Under the pieces are notes generated by a model, which was not told the DNA's origin, did not search any database, and saw only the letters and a list, made by a program, of their open reading frames with translations. DNA of 64,000 nt from NCBI GenBank assembly GCA_019828595.1, contig JAHQRK010000002.1:3844001-3908000 (forward strand). Reading direction: 5' to 3'. The position numbers were made by a program, and so were the translations under genes. Source of the DNA: Aphanomyces cochlioides (lineage: Eukaryota; Oomycota; Saprolegniomycetes; Saprolegniales; Verrucalvaceae). Within the stretch, counting starts at the first letter, position 1. Every line of letters starts with the position of its first letter. Shown here in pieces: positions 11,301 through 22,652 of this stretch.

Positions 11301-13920
11301 AGATAAAACGTGTTGTCCTGAATTCACCGCATGCCGGTTTGCCTCAGCCGATGAGTCTTCTTCAAAAGAGCCGTCGAGGAGAACTTGTCGTTGTTTGGAT
11401 TTCATGCCGATATAACTTCGAAAAAACTCGAAGCAGTAGTAAAGCCTAGTCCCAACATATTCGTGGCTGATTGTGTAGCTAGGCGCGAGCTACAAGAAAA
11501 CATGAGTTGTGAATCTTCGCCTTCATTACGTTTCCTGCATCGTCCAAGGCAGGAAACACTCCAATCTGACTCATTGAACCACTGGTAGTTCCGAAACTAA
11601 CTTTGATTTTGTCTTCTTGCGAAAAGGAAGATGCATTCACATGATCACGGTTGAATACATCAATCTAAGAATGTCATGGAAATTTTCTCTTCCTTCATAC
11701 CTGAAACTTCAGTTTCCACAAAGTATGGCTGGGTAACAAGCACGTTCCTCTTATAACACCTCTGCGGTTATCTTCATCAAGGGCTACAGAAGCGCCATTT
11801 GTTAGCGACACGGCAATTGAAGTCGTTGTATCACGCGTCTTCCACCAATTTAATGGTCCATTTGTTACTTTTTTCACATTGATTAGTTGTTCATTGTTAT
11901 TCTATGGTCAGTGAGAAGGATGAATATCACTTCAAAACCATACATAAAACTTCTCGAGGGCATTGACAACATCTGATCGTTGGTTCAATGACTGTTGTTT
12001 TGTAAGTGAGTCTTTGATTTTCGACAGACGCTTAATTGTTAGTTCAAGCTCAGCTTCATTGACGATTTTTTGTTTTGACATCTAAAAAGATTTCTGAACG
12101 ATGATGAGATTTCAAAAGAATACCTTCCATGATTCGATGCCCAATCGTCTGGCGTCCTCGTGAAGTTGGAAAACTGGATTTGATGCCGCTTTCATTAACT
12201 CAAACTTTGACAGTTGTGTTACGAGGTCGAGCCTTTCTTTTGGTAAAAAGGAATCTGCCCCATCGAGAGTCTACATATTTGTTCTAAGTGTAAGATTCCC
12301 CAAATTGAGTACCACATCCATTGCTTGGTTTGTGTGTCCTATTGAACGCCCAATAACCATGGGTAAATCATTCTGTGAGCGATCGATTTCATCAACTTCA
12401 GCTTCTAACATTCGAAGTCGTTCCTGATCTGCATCCAGTCGGTCTCTCCAAGTGGTTTCTTCTCTCGCCCATGCTGCCAACTTTTCATCTAAGAGGCGCT
12501 CTCGAATACTGAGCTCTTTCAGCTCACTGCTCAAGTCTGATTGAAGCTTCAAGAGTGAATGGATATATAATCGGTCTGTCTCCCCTGGCTCTCGGCGCGG
12601 CGGACCGGCTAGTACTCTCAGACGTTCACGATGGTCGTCTTTGGCTTGGTTCAAATTTCGTATCACAATAACTTTCTTTTCGGTAATTGTTTTCTTGCCA
12701 TCCATAGCGTTTGTCTTCTGAACACAAAGACGTTCTAATGTTTCTTTGGCGAATGTCACTTTAGACTGTGCATCTATCAGATTCACTCGTTTTAGCTCAT
12801 TTTCCATGTCAAATGGTCCTGATGTAGGAAATGCTATTGTATGATTGTCTAGGTGGGTATAAGCCATAGATTTAATGATGTTTGCATACCCAGTTCGGGC
12901 TTGAATCCTCCATCTTCCAGGGAGTAAAATTCACCAGGTTCGACAGGTATCCCAAAGACACCAAGCCCAGACTTGGTTGGGAGTCGATGACTACCGTATG
13001 TATTGTTTTCAGCTTCTGCAAGGTCCACCATGTTTATTTCTTTCACGACGTCTTGGACATCTCGCTAGTCAAGATATGTCATATACACTCGATACCATGG
13101 TGTCTACCAAAATTTCGACTCGTCGTGTTTGCTCCAATCTATTGGGGAATTGCTCTGCGTCTTCTCGGTCCAACTTAAGTTTTGCTTTCCAATATTTCAT
13201 ATTCATACGCCTTTTGTATGCAATCCGTTGGCCACTCTCCTCTTGCGCTATTAGATCCTGCTGTTTCTTGACTTCGAGCTCCTGATCTCGCCACATTTTC
13301 CATTTAGCCTGTTGTCCAAGGTATTAGGTCACGAAACAGTGCAATGTTGCTGAACCTCTAGCTCTTGCTCAGCTTTGGCTCGATCAGACTGGTCAGCTTC
13401 GTCCTTCATTTGGCGAAGTCGACGAAGCAATGGTGCTTTGTGTTCAATACGTTGGTGGCGTTCGTCGTTTTTAATCTTTTCCACCTTCGACGTCTTGATA
13501 AAACGAGCATGACTTTGTAGCTTCAAGGTTTTGTACTTCGTCGATTCTTCGTCCATTTGATGGACTAATGCAATATGCTCTCTTAACCAGCGCCTGTTTC
13601 GTAGAATGGTCGGTTCAAACTCCCGAATCGATTCTTTCAAGCCTGCAGTTGTTTTGACGACTTCAGCATGCACCTTCGACATCACATGCTTGATATCTTC
13701 TGTCAATGGTTTATGTTTGAGCTGGATCAACTTGACTTTTTTCTCGCGGCTGAGTTCGTCTTGCTCCTCTTGATCCCATATATCTGTCACGCCATTGAAG
13801 TAAATACTCCTTTCAGTTTCACACACCTGTCATTTTCTTCATACTAAAGTCTTTCATCGCAAACCCACGGCGAATCCAGTCTTCACGCGCATCTTCTTCA
13901 AGCATCTCCTCCGCCCCCAT
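5364..13920 (-). CDS. Very large multi-exon coiled-coil protein with Cys/His and Tudor-like segments
   Basis: Consecutive minus-strand exons over about 8.5 kb share one character: long Lys/Glu/Arg-rich heptad sequence (for example KRLEMLCKEMAREELL and KREREQRRMKYEQ) separated by GT-AG introns of about 40-50 nt. The start is ATG at 13920 (MGAEEMLEED); the first intron, 13826-13784 (43 nt), restores frame into TDIWDQEEQDELSREKK. Non-coil islands include a beta-rich segment near 10680-10790 (VGQRLELFHSEQEAWIAG, Tudor/Agenet-like), a Cys cluster near 9700-9760 (CKQCGKEM), and near the C-terminus FACVYHPGQY, WLCCDE and GCKRRFH, a CHORD-like pattern. Dozens of coils plus such islands suggest a cytoskeletal or axonemal scaffold (inference). 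I do not recognise a named family. The exact C-terminus (5300-5364) is uncertain, and it may be two genes. Confidence 0.6.
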
Positions 13921-14045
13921 GCTGTCCTTTCTCGGAAACGCGCGAAGGCGCAATAAATAAATTGTGCATGGCAAAGGTCACATTTTCGATAAGCTGGACT
14001 GGATTGGTAAAAAATAAACATTTTATCCAATCATAATTGATTCAG

Positions 14046-15074
14046 TTACACAAATCTTGTGGCTTCATCATGTGTGAGCTGGAGGTACGCCAGGACGAGT
14101 TGCGTCCAATTGCTTGGCGGTTGAATGACAACTGCAGGAGTATTGGTAAGCCGTGGTATAAACGAGCAACAGAGGTAGCAGCCGTCGGGGCACAGAGACC
14201 AGCTACAGCCAATTCGTTTCACGTGCCTTCCCATCAACTGCTCAAAGTTGTAGCACGCATTATTCGGACGGGATGCATTGCACGTCTGACTCGTGTAGTT
14301 CCACAGCTTGTGGCCATCCATGAACCATCGCAAGAGCGGCGTCAGGGATGTCACCATGACCCGAATGACTTGCGGCTCATTTACTTCCAAACAGGTCTCG
14401 CCCCAGGATGCCATTCGAGTTGCCTCATTGTTGTCCCACGTAACATTGTCCAGCCCGACCGCCGTTCTAAAAAAGTTGACGTCGCGCACGAGTTCCTTGT
14501 GCGAGACAGGCAGCGCTCGGATCGAGATACCTGAATGTAAATTGGCCTTGCTGTCAATGGCGTTGGTGCTATCGGGTGTGAAGGCAGATGGAGAAGAGGG
14601 CGGTGTTTCGCTCGGACGGTCTTCTATGGAATGTGGAGATTTTGATGGTGGCTCGACATCTTGCGCTGGAAATCGAATCTCTCCAAAGTTTTCAGTTGGA
14701 GTATACGACTGTGTTGGGAGCACACGGACTGTGGTTGATGGTGGAAATGTGACCGAATCCAATTTTTGCTCAGAGAAAATCGTAGGGGGATGATGTACGG
14801 GATTTGTGGTGGGCTTATTGGACTGCTTAAACGTTGCAAGAGCCACAAGAGTTGCTGCAGTGACTCCCGCCACTGCAAGAAGGACAAAAGCGTATGTGAC
14901 TGAATTGGATCGACGTGCCTGCCGGATCACAATGGGGGGCTCTTGCTCAAAGACAGGCGTTGATGCAAAGTACGCTTCTTCTCGCGCATCCATCCATAGT
15001 CGGAGCGAATACACCACCGCCGGTTGCGACGAGAACGAAGAAAGCGTCAGCGAGAGCCTGTCGTCCTCGTCCAT
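14046..15074 (-). CDS. Membrane-anchored CAP/SCP (PR-1-like) domain protein
   Basis: A single-exon protein of 342 residues (ATG 15074). An N-terminal region of ~60 residues precedes one hydrophobic helix (SVTYAFVLLAVAGVTAATL), then a Pro/Ser/Thr-rich stalk of ~120 residues, then a CAP domain at about 200-330. The CAP domain has LVRDVNFFRTAVGLDNVTW, ATRMASWGETC, GHKLWNYTSQTC, CYNFEQLMG and the closing IGCSWSLCPDGCYLCCSF, which correspond to the usual CAP helices and the late conserved Gly-Cys motif. The topology implies a type II membrane protein with the CAP domain outside. CAP proteins of oomycetes are often secreted and sterol- or lipid-binding (family knowledge); a membrane-tethered form is less usual. 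N-glycosylation sequons NYT and NAS are visible. Confidence 0.7.
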   Translation of the reverse strand: MDEDDRLSLTLSSFSSQPAVVYSLRLWMDAREEAYFASTPVFEQEPPIVIRQARRSNSVTYAFVLLAVAGVTAATLVALATFKQSNKPTTNPVHHPPTIFSEQKLDSVTFPPSTTVRVLPTQSYTPTENFGEIRFPAQDVEPPSKSPHSIEDRPSETPPSSPSAFTPDSTNAIDSKANLHSGISIRALPVSHKELVRDVNFFRTAVGLDNVTWDNNEATRMASWGETCLEVNEPQVIRVMVTSLTPLLRWFMDGHKLWNYTSQTCNASRPNNACYNFEQLMGRHVKRIGCSWSLCPDGCYLCCSFIPRLTNTPAVVIQPPSNWTQLVLAYLQLTHDEATRFV

Positions 15075-15465
15075 GACGTTGCGCCACTGGTCAACGTACA
15101 GTGTGTATGGATGGTGCGCGTTGCTCAGTATCCAAATGGCATGCGTGTCGAATCAGACTGCCTTCCACGCCAGAACACCAAGCGAGAAAATCACTCACGG
15201 AGTATAAGTACGGCATCTTCTGCTATGCATATCATCATTCAACGACGTCCAAATTACATCCGTCGGTCGATCGATCTTGGCTTCGACTCTGGCTGGATGG
15301 GACAGTGATATGCATATCAAGACCACAATTTTTCACCCTTTTAAATGTCTCACCCAATATAAAAAGCCTAAAATATTTCACCAAATTGCCTAAAACCCAT
15401 GTTATGATTACGTGGTGTGATATTTTGGAGACATTTGAAAAGTGTGAACTCCTGGCATTATCACC
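15075..15465. other. Divergent intergenic region
   Basis: These 391 bp separate two divergently oriented genes (CAP protein and the small gene at 15466). The right half is AT-rich (aaatatttcaccaaattgcc). No coding sequence, RNA gene or repeat is visible. Confidence 0.5.
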
Positions 15466-15897
15466 ATGACGTCAGAGAAAGACGACCAGGTTAACAGCAA
15501 CCACGAGTACGAGATCAAGGATGAGATTACGTATCAAAGGCACTTCACGTTGGGCCTTGCCAAGGCAAGACAAGAACATCGAATTGTTGTACTGGACAGT
15601 TTCTAGCATTCAAGTTGACGAAACATTGCGAGAGATCAACTTGGAATGTTCGTAGCTACCATCACACAGCAATCCATCTCTCTGTCGGAGAAGAAATGTA
15701 AGCGCAAGAAGAGCCTGGTCGCTGGAGCACAAGATTACTTGCAAGTAGAACCAGTTCAGGAGTCTGTCCGCTGGGGACGCCTTTTGAAATCACTGTATTT
15801 GCGGAGATCCAAACCACAGGAGTGGTCAGCTACCATGGAAAGCAAGCAAACTGGCATGGAAACCTACATGGAAGAAGAGGAATTTGACTTTAATTGA
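15466..15897 (+). CDS. Small hypothetical protein, two exons
   Basis: The first exon starts at ATG 15466 (MTSEKDDQVNSNHEYEIKD) and reads to RIVVLD. A GT-AG intron of 36 nt (GTTTCTAG...GCGAGAG, about 15598-15633) joins it in frame to QLGMFVATITQQSISLSEKK, which continues to a TGA at 15895-15897. The product would be about 130 residues, charged, with a basic middle (KKCKRKKS) and an acidic end (EEEEFDFN). No family is recognised. Without the intron the first exon would end after 46 codons. It converges on the gene at 15950. Confidence 0.45.
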
Positions 15898-15949
15898 GTA
15901 CTCGACGACGTTGGAGAAGATCAGAGTTGCTTGCAACACGTGGAAATGT

Positions 15950-17002
15950 TCACAAAGTCTGGTCCTCGTGAAAAATAAAACGCTCGACGAAGGACGACGC
16001 CGATAGCTTTTGAACGCACACTTTCGTACTCACGTCTGACCACGCTAGATTGCGAGTCCAAGCTTCAAGGCTCGCTCTCAACCCATTGTCTGTCGTTGAT
16101 TCGGCCCAGAGCGTGAGGAATGCAATACTAGATGTTGATAGCCTTGATCTTGGTTTGTGTTCTTCGAGTGCACAGATGAATAAGATCGAGTATTCGGTGT
16201 CGCGGGACAAGTTGCACGCGAGATCTACTAACGCTGCTTGTAATAATTCCGTCGGTTGTGCGCTGGAGAGAGGATTGCCATGGGCATCTTCATGGAGAAG
16301 GATTGAAAGCAAGAGCGAGAGCCTCTCCTTGGTCGAAAGAGAAGCACGTGGATTGTGAAAGGCCAAGTTAGTCAGGATATCGCAGCTCAATTGTCTTTCA
16401 ATTTCATCTTCGTCAGCATGAGGTCCGAGTAATATTTGCCACAAGGAGTCCAAAGATTCATTTGAGAGTTGGGGCTGTTCTCTTTCCTACAAGGAAAGTA
16501 AGAGCATGAAGCAGAGTAGAGAGTGCACAGGATACATCAAGTTGCGCAGAGCTTCGAGCGCTATAACTCGAAGAGAGCATCCTTCCATTCGGGTAGGCTG
16601 TTTTGCCACATCGTTGTCCTGCTGCGGTTGACTTTTGATAAATTCATCAAACAAGACTTGAGCCAAGTTCATCGAGCATAGCTGCTGCGCCATATTAATA
16701 TCCAGCGCCGCATGAGTGATTGATATGATGAGGTAGCGAACAACCTCATCCATGGCTCCCTTTGACAATGAAAAGCCAAACGCTCGTGAAGTGCTCCATT
16801 TGTCGACAACAGTGCTTTGCTCAAGGCACAGTCGCAACAAGTGATCCCCGATCGTTGTTGCCCCATCTCGAGTCGAGAAGTCTCTCCTATCACGTGATGA
16901 CAGTAAAAGAACGCTGATAAGCGACAATGCGCGCACGAAATCGTCTTCATTTTCAGCGCCGCGGAACTTGTCCAGCTCCTCGCTGAGCGAGAACGTGACC
17001 AT
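15950..17002 (-). CDS. Helical (ARM/HEAT-like) protein of unknown function
   Basis: Two exons. ATG at 17002 (MVTFSLSEELDKFRG) was chosen because the frame upstream only reaches a TTG. Exon 1 ends at 16529 after NLMYP in phase 0; a 42-nt intron (16528-16487) leads to EREQPQLSNESLDSLW, ending at TGA 15950. The ~336-residue product is almost entirely amphipathic helices with many leucines and no signal or membrane segment, which suggests an armadillo/HEAT-like solenoid (inference). The intron has no stop in frame for several codons, so a retained-intron reading would give a short alternative end. Confidence 0.6.
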
Positions 17003-17874
17003 TCGCAAAAGATCGCAAAATAGCCAATCAGAAGCTAGTATTCAAGATTCTTCAATCTGATTGGTCATCATAATAACTGTTTCGCGGGTTAACTGCTTTA
17101 TTGTACATTCAGGTGCTGGCGACAACTCGGATGAGACATCTGGGGAGAATATCGACACAAACCAATACTTATCCAGTGCGAACGCATCTCCAATATGGCT
17201 AATTCGCCATTCACCTGGCAATTTCAGTGTCGAATGCTGTCATGGTTGACTTTTTTATGAATTGCGGTCGAACGACGGTTTTATAGTCGCGTCTGAAATA
17301 TCCTGTAGTGTACGTTGACGATATGGTCTATCGTATATTATGAAGGCATTTTTCAAACTTGATTACGATTCTTCATATTGATGGAAATTGCATATTGGAG
17401 AGCTACCTAACTTGTGAAGCAAGCCTGCTCCATCTTTGCTGTCATGCAGTATTATCCACTTTGGCTAATCGCAATACATTTTAGCAGCTCCTCGGATTTA
17501 TACCGGCCGTCAAAGTTGAGGTCGTAGAATAATTCGCCCTTGGACAGCTAAGTCACACTGCATGGGTAAACTTTTTTAGCTTGTATTGTCGCGTTGACTG
17601 AGAATCCACTTTGGCATATCCAGTGCGCATATCGTCACTTCTGGAAAGTGCCATAAGATCATGTATAAAACTATCATCAACCAATCAAATGTTAGGATTT
17701 TAATCCACGAGTTGACGAGAGTATTACCATTTATTGGTCATAAAGATTTTAAAGTCAGCCAAATATAATTCACTATCCGATAATAATGAATTATGATTGG
17801 TTGATTGTGCATATCTGGGCTCTGATTGGCTTATTTCAACTTTCGAGAGATCCTTGCAATAACTTAACATTCGA
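17003..17874. other. Divergent intergenic region
   Basis: 872 bp between two divergent genes. It is AT-rich, with many short ATTGG/CCAAT-like words (tgattggt at 17058, ccaatcaaatg near 17680, gattggttg near 17796) that could be promoter elements. No coding frame of quality, RNA gene or repeat is visible. Confidence 0.5.
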
Positions 17875-19897
17875 ATGGACTCGGCGTGGTGGACGCGCTT
17901 CACGAAAACAGCATTGCCGCCAAGTGAGGCTTCCTCAGAGCTACGTGGAGCCTCTCCGACGAATTACATACTAACAAGGCTTCCTCGGTTGAAAGCTGGT
18001 CGGCTTTTACTTGAAATCCATGGCGTTCAGCGCCAATGGGAATCATACGTCGTTGCACTTGTTGGCGACAACATTGACAACTTGGCACTCTACTATTACA
18101 AACACGCTACAGGTAAGCTACACTACGATGAAGATTCATTTAGTGGCGTGATGCTTGTATCTCGTAGACAAAACTCCAGCCGGGGCGATTCGACTTTGTA
18201 GCGCCACTGTGGATTTGATGGAAGAAATATTTTGTGTCATCACGGCCGAACATACGTGGTATCTCTGCGCGGATACCCAACGTGAAGCAGAGGAATGGGT
18301 CGATATGATCTGTTCTACACTAGAATCGGCAGTAACCTCGACTACGTCCACAACGACGACTTTAAACGACGATTCGTCATTATTGCGCCGTCGACGACTT
18401 TCCAGCCATGTGACAGCTTCCAATGTCAAGGAAATTCAATCACGAGACGGCGCCACGCGGATCGATGAATTTATCGACATTTACATCCGTTCCGAGGCGA
18501 TGGATATTCGCACACAAGCGTCGCGCGGTGCTTTTTCCTGGTCTAGCTTGCGCAGTATTACCTGGCGTGTTTGGCTCGGATGTCTTCCGCCAACTCTTTC
18601 CTTTGGTGAATGGAGCGCCGTGACACAATGCAATCGTCGGCGGTACGATGAGCTTTGTGCTGCTTATCCCCTTGATCTAGACACGCTCTTTGATGTAAGT
18701 AAAGGGCTTTCCATCAAGTTTATGTTCTGTGCGATAGGAATCCGCACACAATCCGTCCGCTTGCATGGCTAGCTCAATTGTGAAAGACATTCGACGGACA
18801 CGCAGCGTCATGCCTTTCTTTCAGCAACTTCCCGTGCAGCACATGCTCGTTCGTTTGCTTTACATCTACGCCAGCGAGCATCCCAACGTCTCGTACAACC
18901 AAGTAAATGAAACCTCTGCTGCACTGTCAAGCTCATGTTTCCCTAGGGCATGGGGGAGCTCTTGGCCATTATTGTCTACTTACTGCATGTCGAGCAGTGG
19001 AATGCATTCAAGTCCATCCACGGGTCTGAATGTGGTCAACTCAGAGGCGCGAGCATCTCCAACAGTAGTGGGTACAGTGTCGACAGCACAATTAGCAGCT
19101 TGAGTGGTTTGTTGTCTGTTGAAAACTCCCATTCTAATCGACATTTGACGTAGATTTCAATGCAATGGAAGGCGATGAGGACGACGCGTACGTCCAAGTC
19201 GATATGATCCACCTCGACAGCCACAAGCATTTGATCATCGTTGACACAGCGGTCTTCCTTGACATGCTGCCCTTTCAAGGTCAAAATGCCAAATGCACGC
19301 TGTAAGTTTCAATGGAATCACAGACTGAATGGAAATTTACCATGTAGAGCATGTCGCGACGCCATCGGCCAACTCTTGGCAACGTTAACGGACGGTGCAT
19401 TCGTTGAGCATGATGCGTATGCGCTGTTTGAGCAAGTGATGCGGCGCATGGCGACGATCTATTGTCCGCATCCATCGACAAGCCCAACCAAACCGTCAAC
19501 GTCGCCATCCTGCAAAGAAACAGCGCTCCATGCTCAGTTGGAACGCATTCACAATCACTGGCTGCGTCAATGGGACGTCCAACTGATGCAGCACTTGGAC
19601 ACATTGTATATTCCGCCGGAAGTCTATCTCCTCCGATGGCTGCGCTTGCTCCTCGCGCGAGAATTTCAAATGTTTCAAGTGTGGGCGCTATGGGACGCTA
19701 TATTTGCGCTATCGCCCGACGATTTCCGCTTCGTGGAAGCGCTCTGTGTGGCTATTCTCCTCGAACGACGAGCAGATCTCTTGGCCCAACACGACGTGAG
19801 TGGCATGCTCCAACTGCTGAAAAATGTAGGCGTGTCGTCCATGCAGTTAGTGGAATGCGGTCGAAAAGTATGGCTCGCCGCAGCTCTCGACAATTGA
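17875..19897 (+). CDS. PH and TBC domain protein, putative Rab GTPase-activating protein
   Basis: ATG 17875 (MDSAWWTRFTK). The N-terminal third looks like a PH domain split by an intron near 18114-18168: LKAGRLLLEIHGVQRQWESY at its start and WYLCADTQREAEEWVDMI at its closing tryptophan helix. A Ser/Thr-rich linker follows, then a TBC domain. TBC marks are SITWRVWLGCLPP, IVKDIRRT (the arginine-finger IxxDxxR motif) and SYNQGMGELLAII (the glutamine-finger YxQ motif). They are joined across introns of about 40-45 nt (18694-18738; 18904-18946). Later TBC helices include LLRWLRLLLAREF and WALWDAIFAL. Both catalytic fingers are present, so an active Rab-GAP in membrane traffic is expected, closest to the TBC1D5 style (inference). 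Its 3' end is 17 bp from the converging TMEM223-like gene. Confidence 0.75.
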
Positions 19898-19914
19898 AAC
19901 TCTCGTTGGATTTC

Positions 19915-20905
19915 TTACTTTTTCAAGTTGGTTCGTGGCAAATCCGATCGAATGGGCGCACGAAATGGTTCTTTCGGAGGTGAGGATGGAGTCGAAGAGG
20001 GCGGCGACGGTCGGTTTTGGTTGATTTTGAGCAATTGGTCGAGCCTAGCGCGGTTGAAAAACTCGCCATTGACGTCGATGAGGTAATAGCCAGGCTCGTC
20101 GCCTACTTTGACCGAAATGTACTTGTCCGTGACAGCTGTGGCGCGCAATTGAGCAACAGGATGGTCCAGAGGCGTAGACAAACCCTAGATGCAACCCTAC
20201 AGCTCGAACGACCGAGAGTGAACGTACGCCGAGGAATTTATGGGTGGTCAGACGGAGTTTGCCACCACCAGAAATGACCGAAATGCGCGCAATCGACCGC
20301 TACGCGATGAGTTCGTAAGATTTCATCATACATGAGGTCGGTACCTGGGAAAAGAAAACGACAACGAGAGCCATTATGACGCTGGAGCCCAAACCGACAG
20401 ACGACCAGGCTTCGTTGGTCACAATCGAGAGAAAGCTTGGGTCCAAGGCTGCTGAGGCGGCCGACGGCGGTGGGACGACAACTAGATCGGCAAACGCAAT
20501 CATGCACCATGAACAGCGTGTGGTGTACCTGGAAGGGACGCTTCTGTGCCTTTGAGCCACGACCAAAACGCAATCTGGAGCAGCGAACCAGCGGACAGCA
20601 TCGTGAAGTAGCTCTATGGACAGGTCAAACACGATAAGGCGAGACAGCACTCTTACGTTTCGCTTGTATTCGTACAGGACATCGCTGGGAACCTCGTCGG
20701 GATTACGAGGCGTGATGTGGTCATTATTGCCAATCAATTTCGGACGATTGGATGGCGTCGTGGGAACTTTCTTCGAGAACGTGCGGACGCCAATCGGCTG
20801 GAGAGCGATGTGCAGACCAGGTACACCTTGAGACGCCGCACGAAGCATCGTAAAGGCGGCAGGACGTTGAAGCAGTCGCATCGGCAGTATGCATGGACTC
20901 AACAT
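19915..20905 (-). CDS. TMEM223-like mitochondrial inner-membrane protein
   Basis: ATG 20905 gives an Arg/Ser-rich, acid-poor N-terminus (MLSPCILPMRLLQRPAA) typical of a mitochondrial targeting sequence. Exons joined over short introns read DVLYEYKRN, then YFTMLSAGSLLQIAFWSWL, a second hydrophobic helix (SSVIMALVVVFFSQ), GGGKLRLTTHKFLG, and DEPGYYLIDVNGEFFN. Two membrane helices after YEYKRN and a late YYLIDVNGEF strand match the TMEM223 family, assigned to cytochrome oxidase biogenesis in animals (family knowledge). The C-terminus is a Pro/Ser-rich, basic tail ending at TAA 19915-19917. Intron choices around 20240-20330 and 20480-20660 are mine. Confidence 0.55.
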
Positions 20906-21795
20906 CGTGAATCTCCAACTGTTTTATGCTCAAGAAAGTACAAAATTTTCAAAAAGTGTCAATTTAATGTCAGATTCCAAATATGATACTCAATAAATGT
21001 ATCAATTCATAAAATGATACAATAGGCATGTACAATGATTCCATAGGTAGGGCGACTTGACGCCTTGGACTTCACACTTGAAAGTGCAAGAAGGCCGCAA
21101 TCTTGTGCTTCGTAATTCGCCACAAGCATGTGAGCTCGTTATGTATTGATTATGAAGATTAGTGCAATAGTACGTAGTTATGCCATTTTATACCCTCAGC
21201 CAATGGGTCCTGTGCTAGCAAGCTTGATAGTCTGTACGTGAGGCTCTATGATTGCCTTTCTCAACGGCGCGACAGTCAAATGAAACCGAATCAATGACGC
21301 TGAAGGGGCGTGTCTTGGCCATGGTCACTCCAAAATGACAGGCCAACGGGCTCTTGCCCAAAGGTTGCGTCAGGCTCTGATCTCAACGGTAGATATCAGA
21401 CATCCAACGGCCGCCCGCTCCACAGCAGGGTCTGCTGTCTGAAGAGTCTCGCACACTCCTTTGATAACTTCAAATTAAGAGGCCATCTTTAGCGTGCAGA
21501 GAATATACGTATATACTCGTGAAATTCTTGTTTTTCTTGTATAAAAAATCATTTTTTGATATTTTAGATTTCACATTTTGAATTGTTTTTGGACCGAGAA
21601 AGGGCACATCAAACATGGCGAATCCAAATCGGCGATATCCGCGGGAAATGCCGCTGGACAAACCGTCGGCTGTGAATGCATTTGTGTACATTGGAAGCAT
21701 GAAATGCATATACTGTGTGTACGACTAGGCCGCAGTCGCTCACACGCACGCATACATGCTCGAATGTTTGGATGCCGACGCCGAGAGCAACCACG
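20906..21795. other. Intergenic region
   Basis: About 890 bp between the TMEM223-like gene and the small gene at 21796. The left part is AT-rich (aatgtatcaattcataaaatgatac). An ATG at 21615 opens a 37-codon frame (MANPNRRYPREMPLDKPS...) ending at TAG, which could be an upstream exon or uORF of the next gene. No RNA gene is recognised. Confidence 0.4.
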
Positions 21796-22214
21796 ATGAA
21801 CAAACGCGATGCTCGCAAAGTGTATGAGGTCGATATCATCAGGACAGACGTCGTGACAAAGATGCTAGCGAACGATTCCCGACGCAACAGGTGGACCTAC
21901 CAGTACAGAGCTTATTGGAGCTCGAAGAGAAGGTTTATCCCCCTCTTCGTATCCCCAACTTTAGTTCATTGAATAGGTGCTGGAAGTGGAGCACGAGGTA
22001 TTTTTGTTTGAAGAGCCATAATGATGCAAAACGACTCGAGGTGAATGCCTTTCTGGACGAATTCCACGCCGCCGCGACTGTCTTCTCCGCTCAAATGAAC
22101 GTTCAGAAGCGGTTCGTTCAATGCATATGTGCTCTGTCGCTTTGATCGTCGCCCTGTAGACTCTTCGCATCGCTGCTTGGCCCCGCTGAAAAGACAAATC
22201 AAGATAGTGTATAA
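21796..22214 (+). CDS. Small coiled-coil protein, five exons
   Basis: A tiny gene that only makes sense when four introns are removed: about 21857-21897 (41 nt), 21928-21971 (44 nt), 21993-22035 (43 nt) and 22112-22159 (48 nt), all GT-AG and in frame. It starts at ATG 21796 (MNKRDARKVYEVDIIRTD) and then reads VDLPVQSLLELEEK, VLEVEHE, VNAFLDEFHAAATVFSAQ and RLFASLLGPAEKTNQDSV, with TAA at 22212-22214. The ~90-residue product is one long amphipathic helix, reminiscent of the small helical subunits of BLOC-1/BORC-type complexes, though I cannot assign it. Its stop lies 6 bp from the stop of the converging gene at 22221. Confidence 0.55.
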
Positions 22215-22220
22215 ATCGAG

Positions 22221-22652
22221 TTAAAATACATCGGGGGGACGTGGAGTATAGCTAAAGTTTCGCGTTTGGTCGGCTTGTTGGAGATAAAACTGGAGCGAAA
22301 AGTTGGTCTGTTTGAGCGTCTTGATCTCTTCTCGGAGCGCTTCCATCTCAACGCTCTGTTCATCTACTTTGTCTCGGTAGCTCTCCAGTGCATGGACTGT
22401 GTGTCGCAGCGTTTGATTTTGCGCTTCGAGCGTCGCGAGCATCGATCGAAGTTGCGCATTCTCTTGAATTACGCGGTGCGCTTGGCGCGTCTGATCCAAC
22501 ACCATCGTTTCGTACTGCTCGCGGAGACGTCTGGAATGGTCATCGATCCCGCTTCTGTTGCGACTAAGAGCCATTTCGCTGCTTAGTTTTAGCGCATGGA
22601 GGCGCTCCATGGCCGCATCCAGGTCGGTCGGCGTCTCGACGCGAGACGACAT
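22221..22652 (-). CDS. Coiled-coil protein of unknown function
   Basis: An intronless frame of 143 codons from ATG 22652 (MSSRVETPTDLDAAMERL). From residue ~15 to ~125 it is continuous heptad-like sequence (ENAQLRSMLATLEAQNQTL, ESYRDKVDEQSVEMEALR), followed by a short polar tail ending in PRPPDVF. No membrane segment or signal is present. It is probably a structural or adaptor protein; no family is recognised. Confidence 0.6.
   Translation of the reverse strand: MSSRVETPTDLDAAMERLHALKLSSEMALSRNRSGIDDHSRRLREQYETMVLDQTRQAHRVIQENAQLRSMLATLEAQNQTLRHTVHALESYRDKVDEQSVEMEALREEIKTLKQTNFSLQFYLQQADQTRNFSYTPRPPDVF

Noticed and set aside
17003..21795. tRNA or other RNA genes in the larger intergenic gaps
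   Set aside because: I looked for cloverleaf arms and conserved GTTCGAATC-type words and saw none convincing; a covariance-model scan would be decisive.
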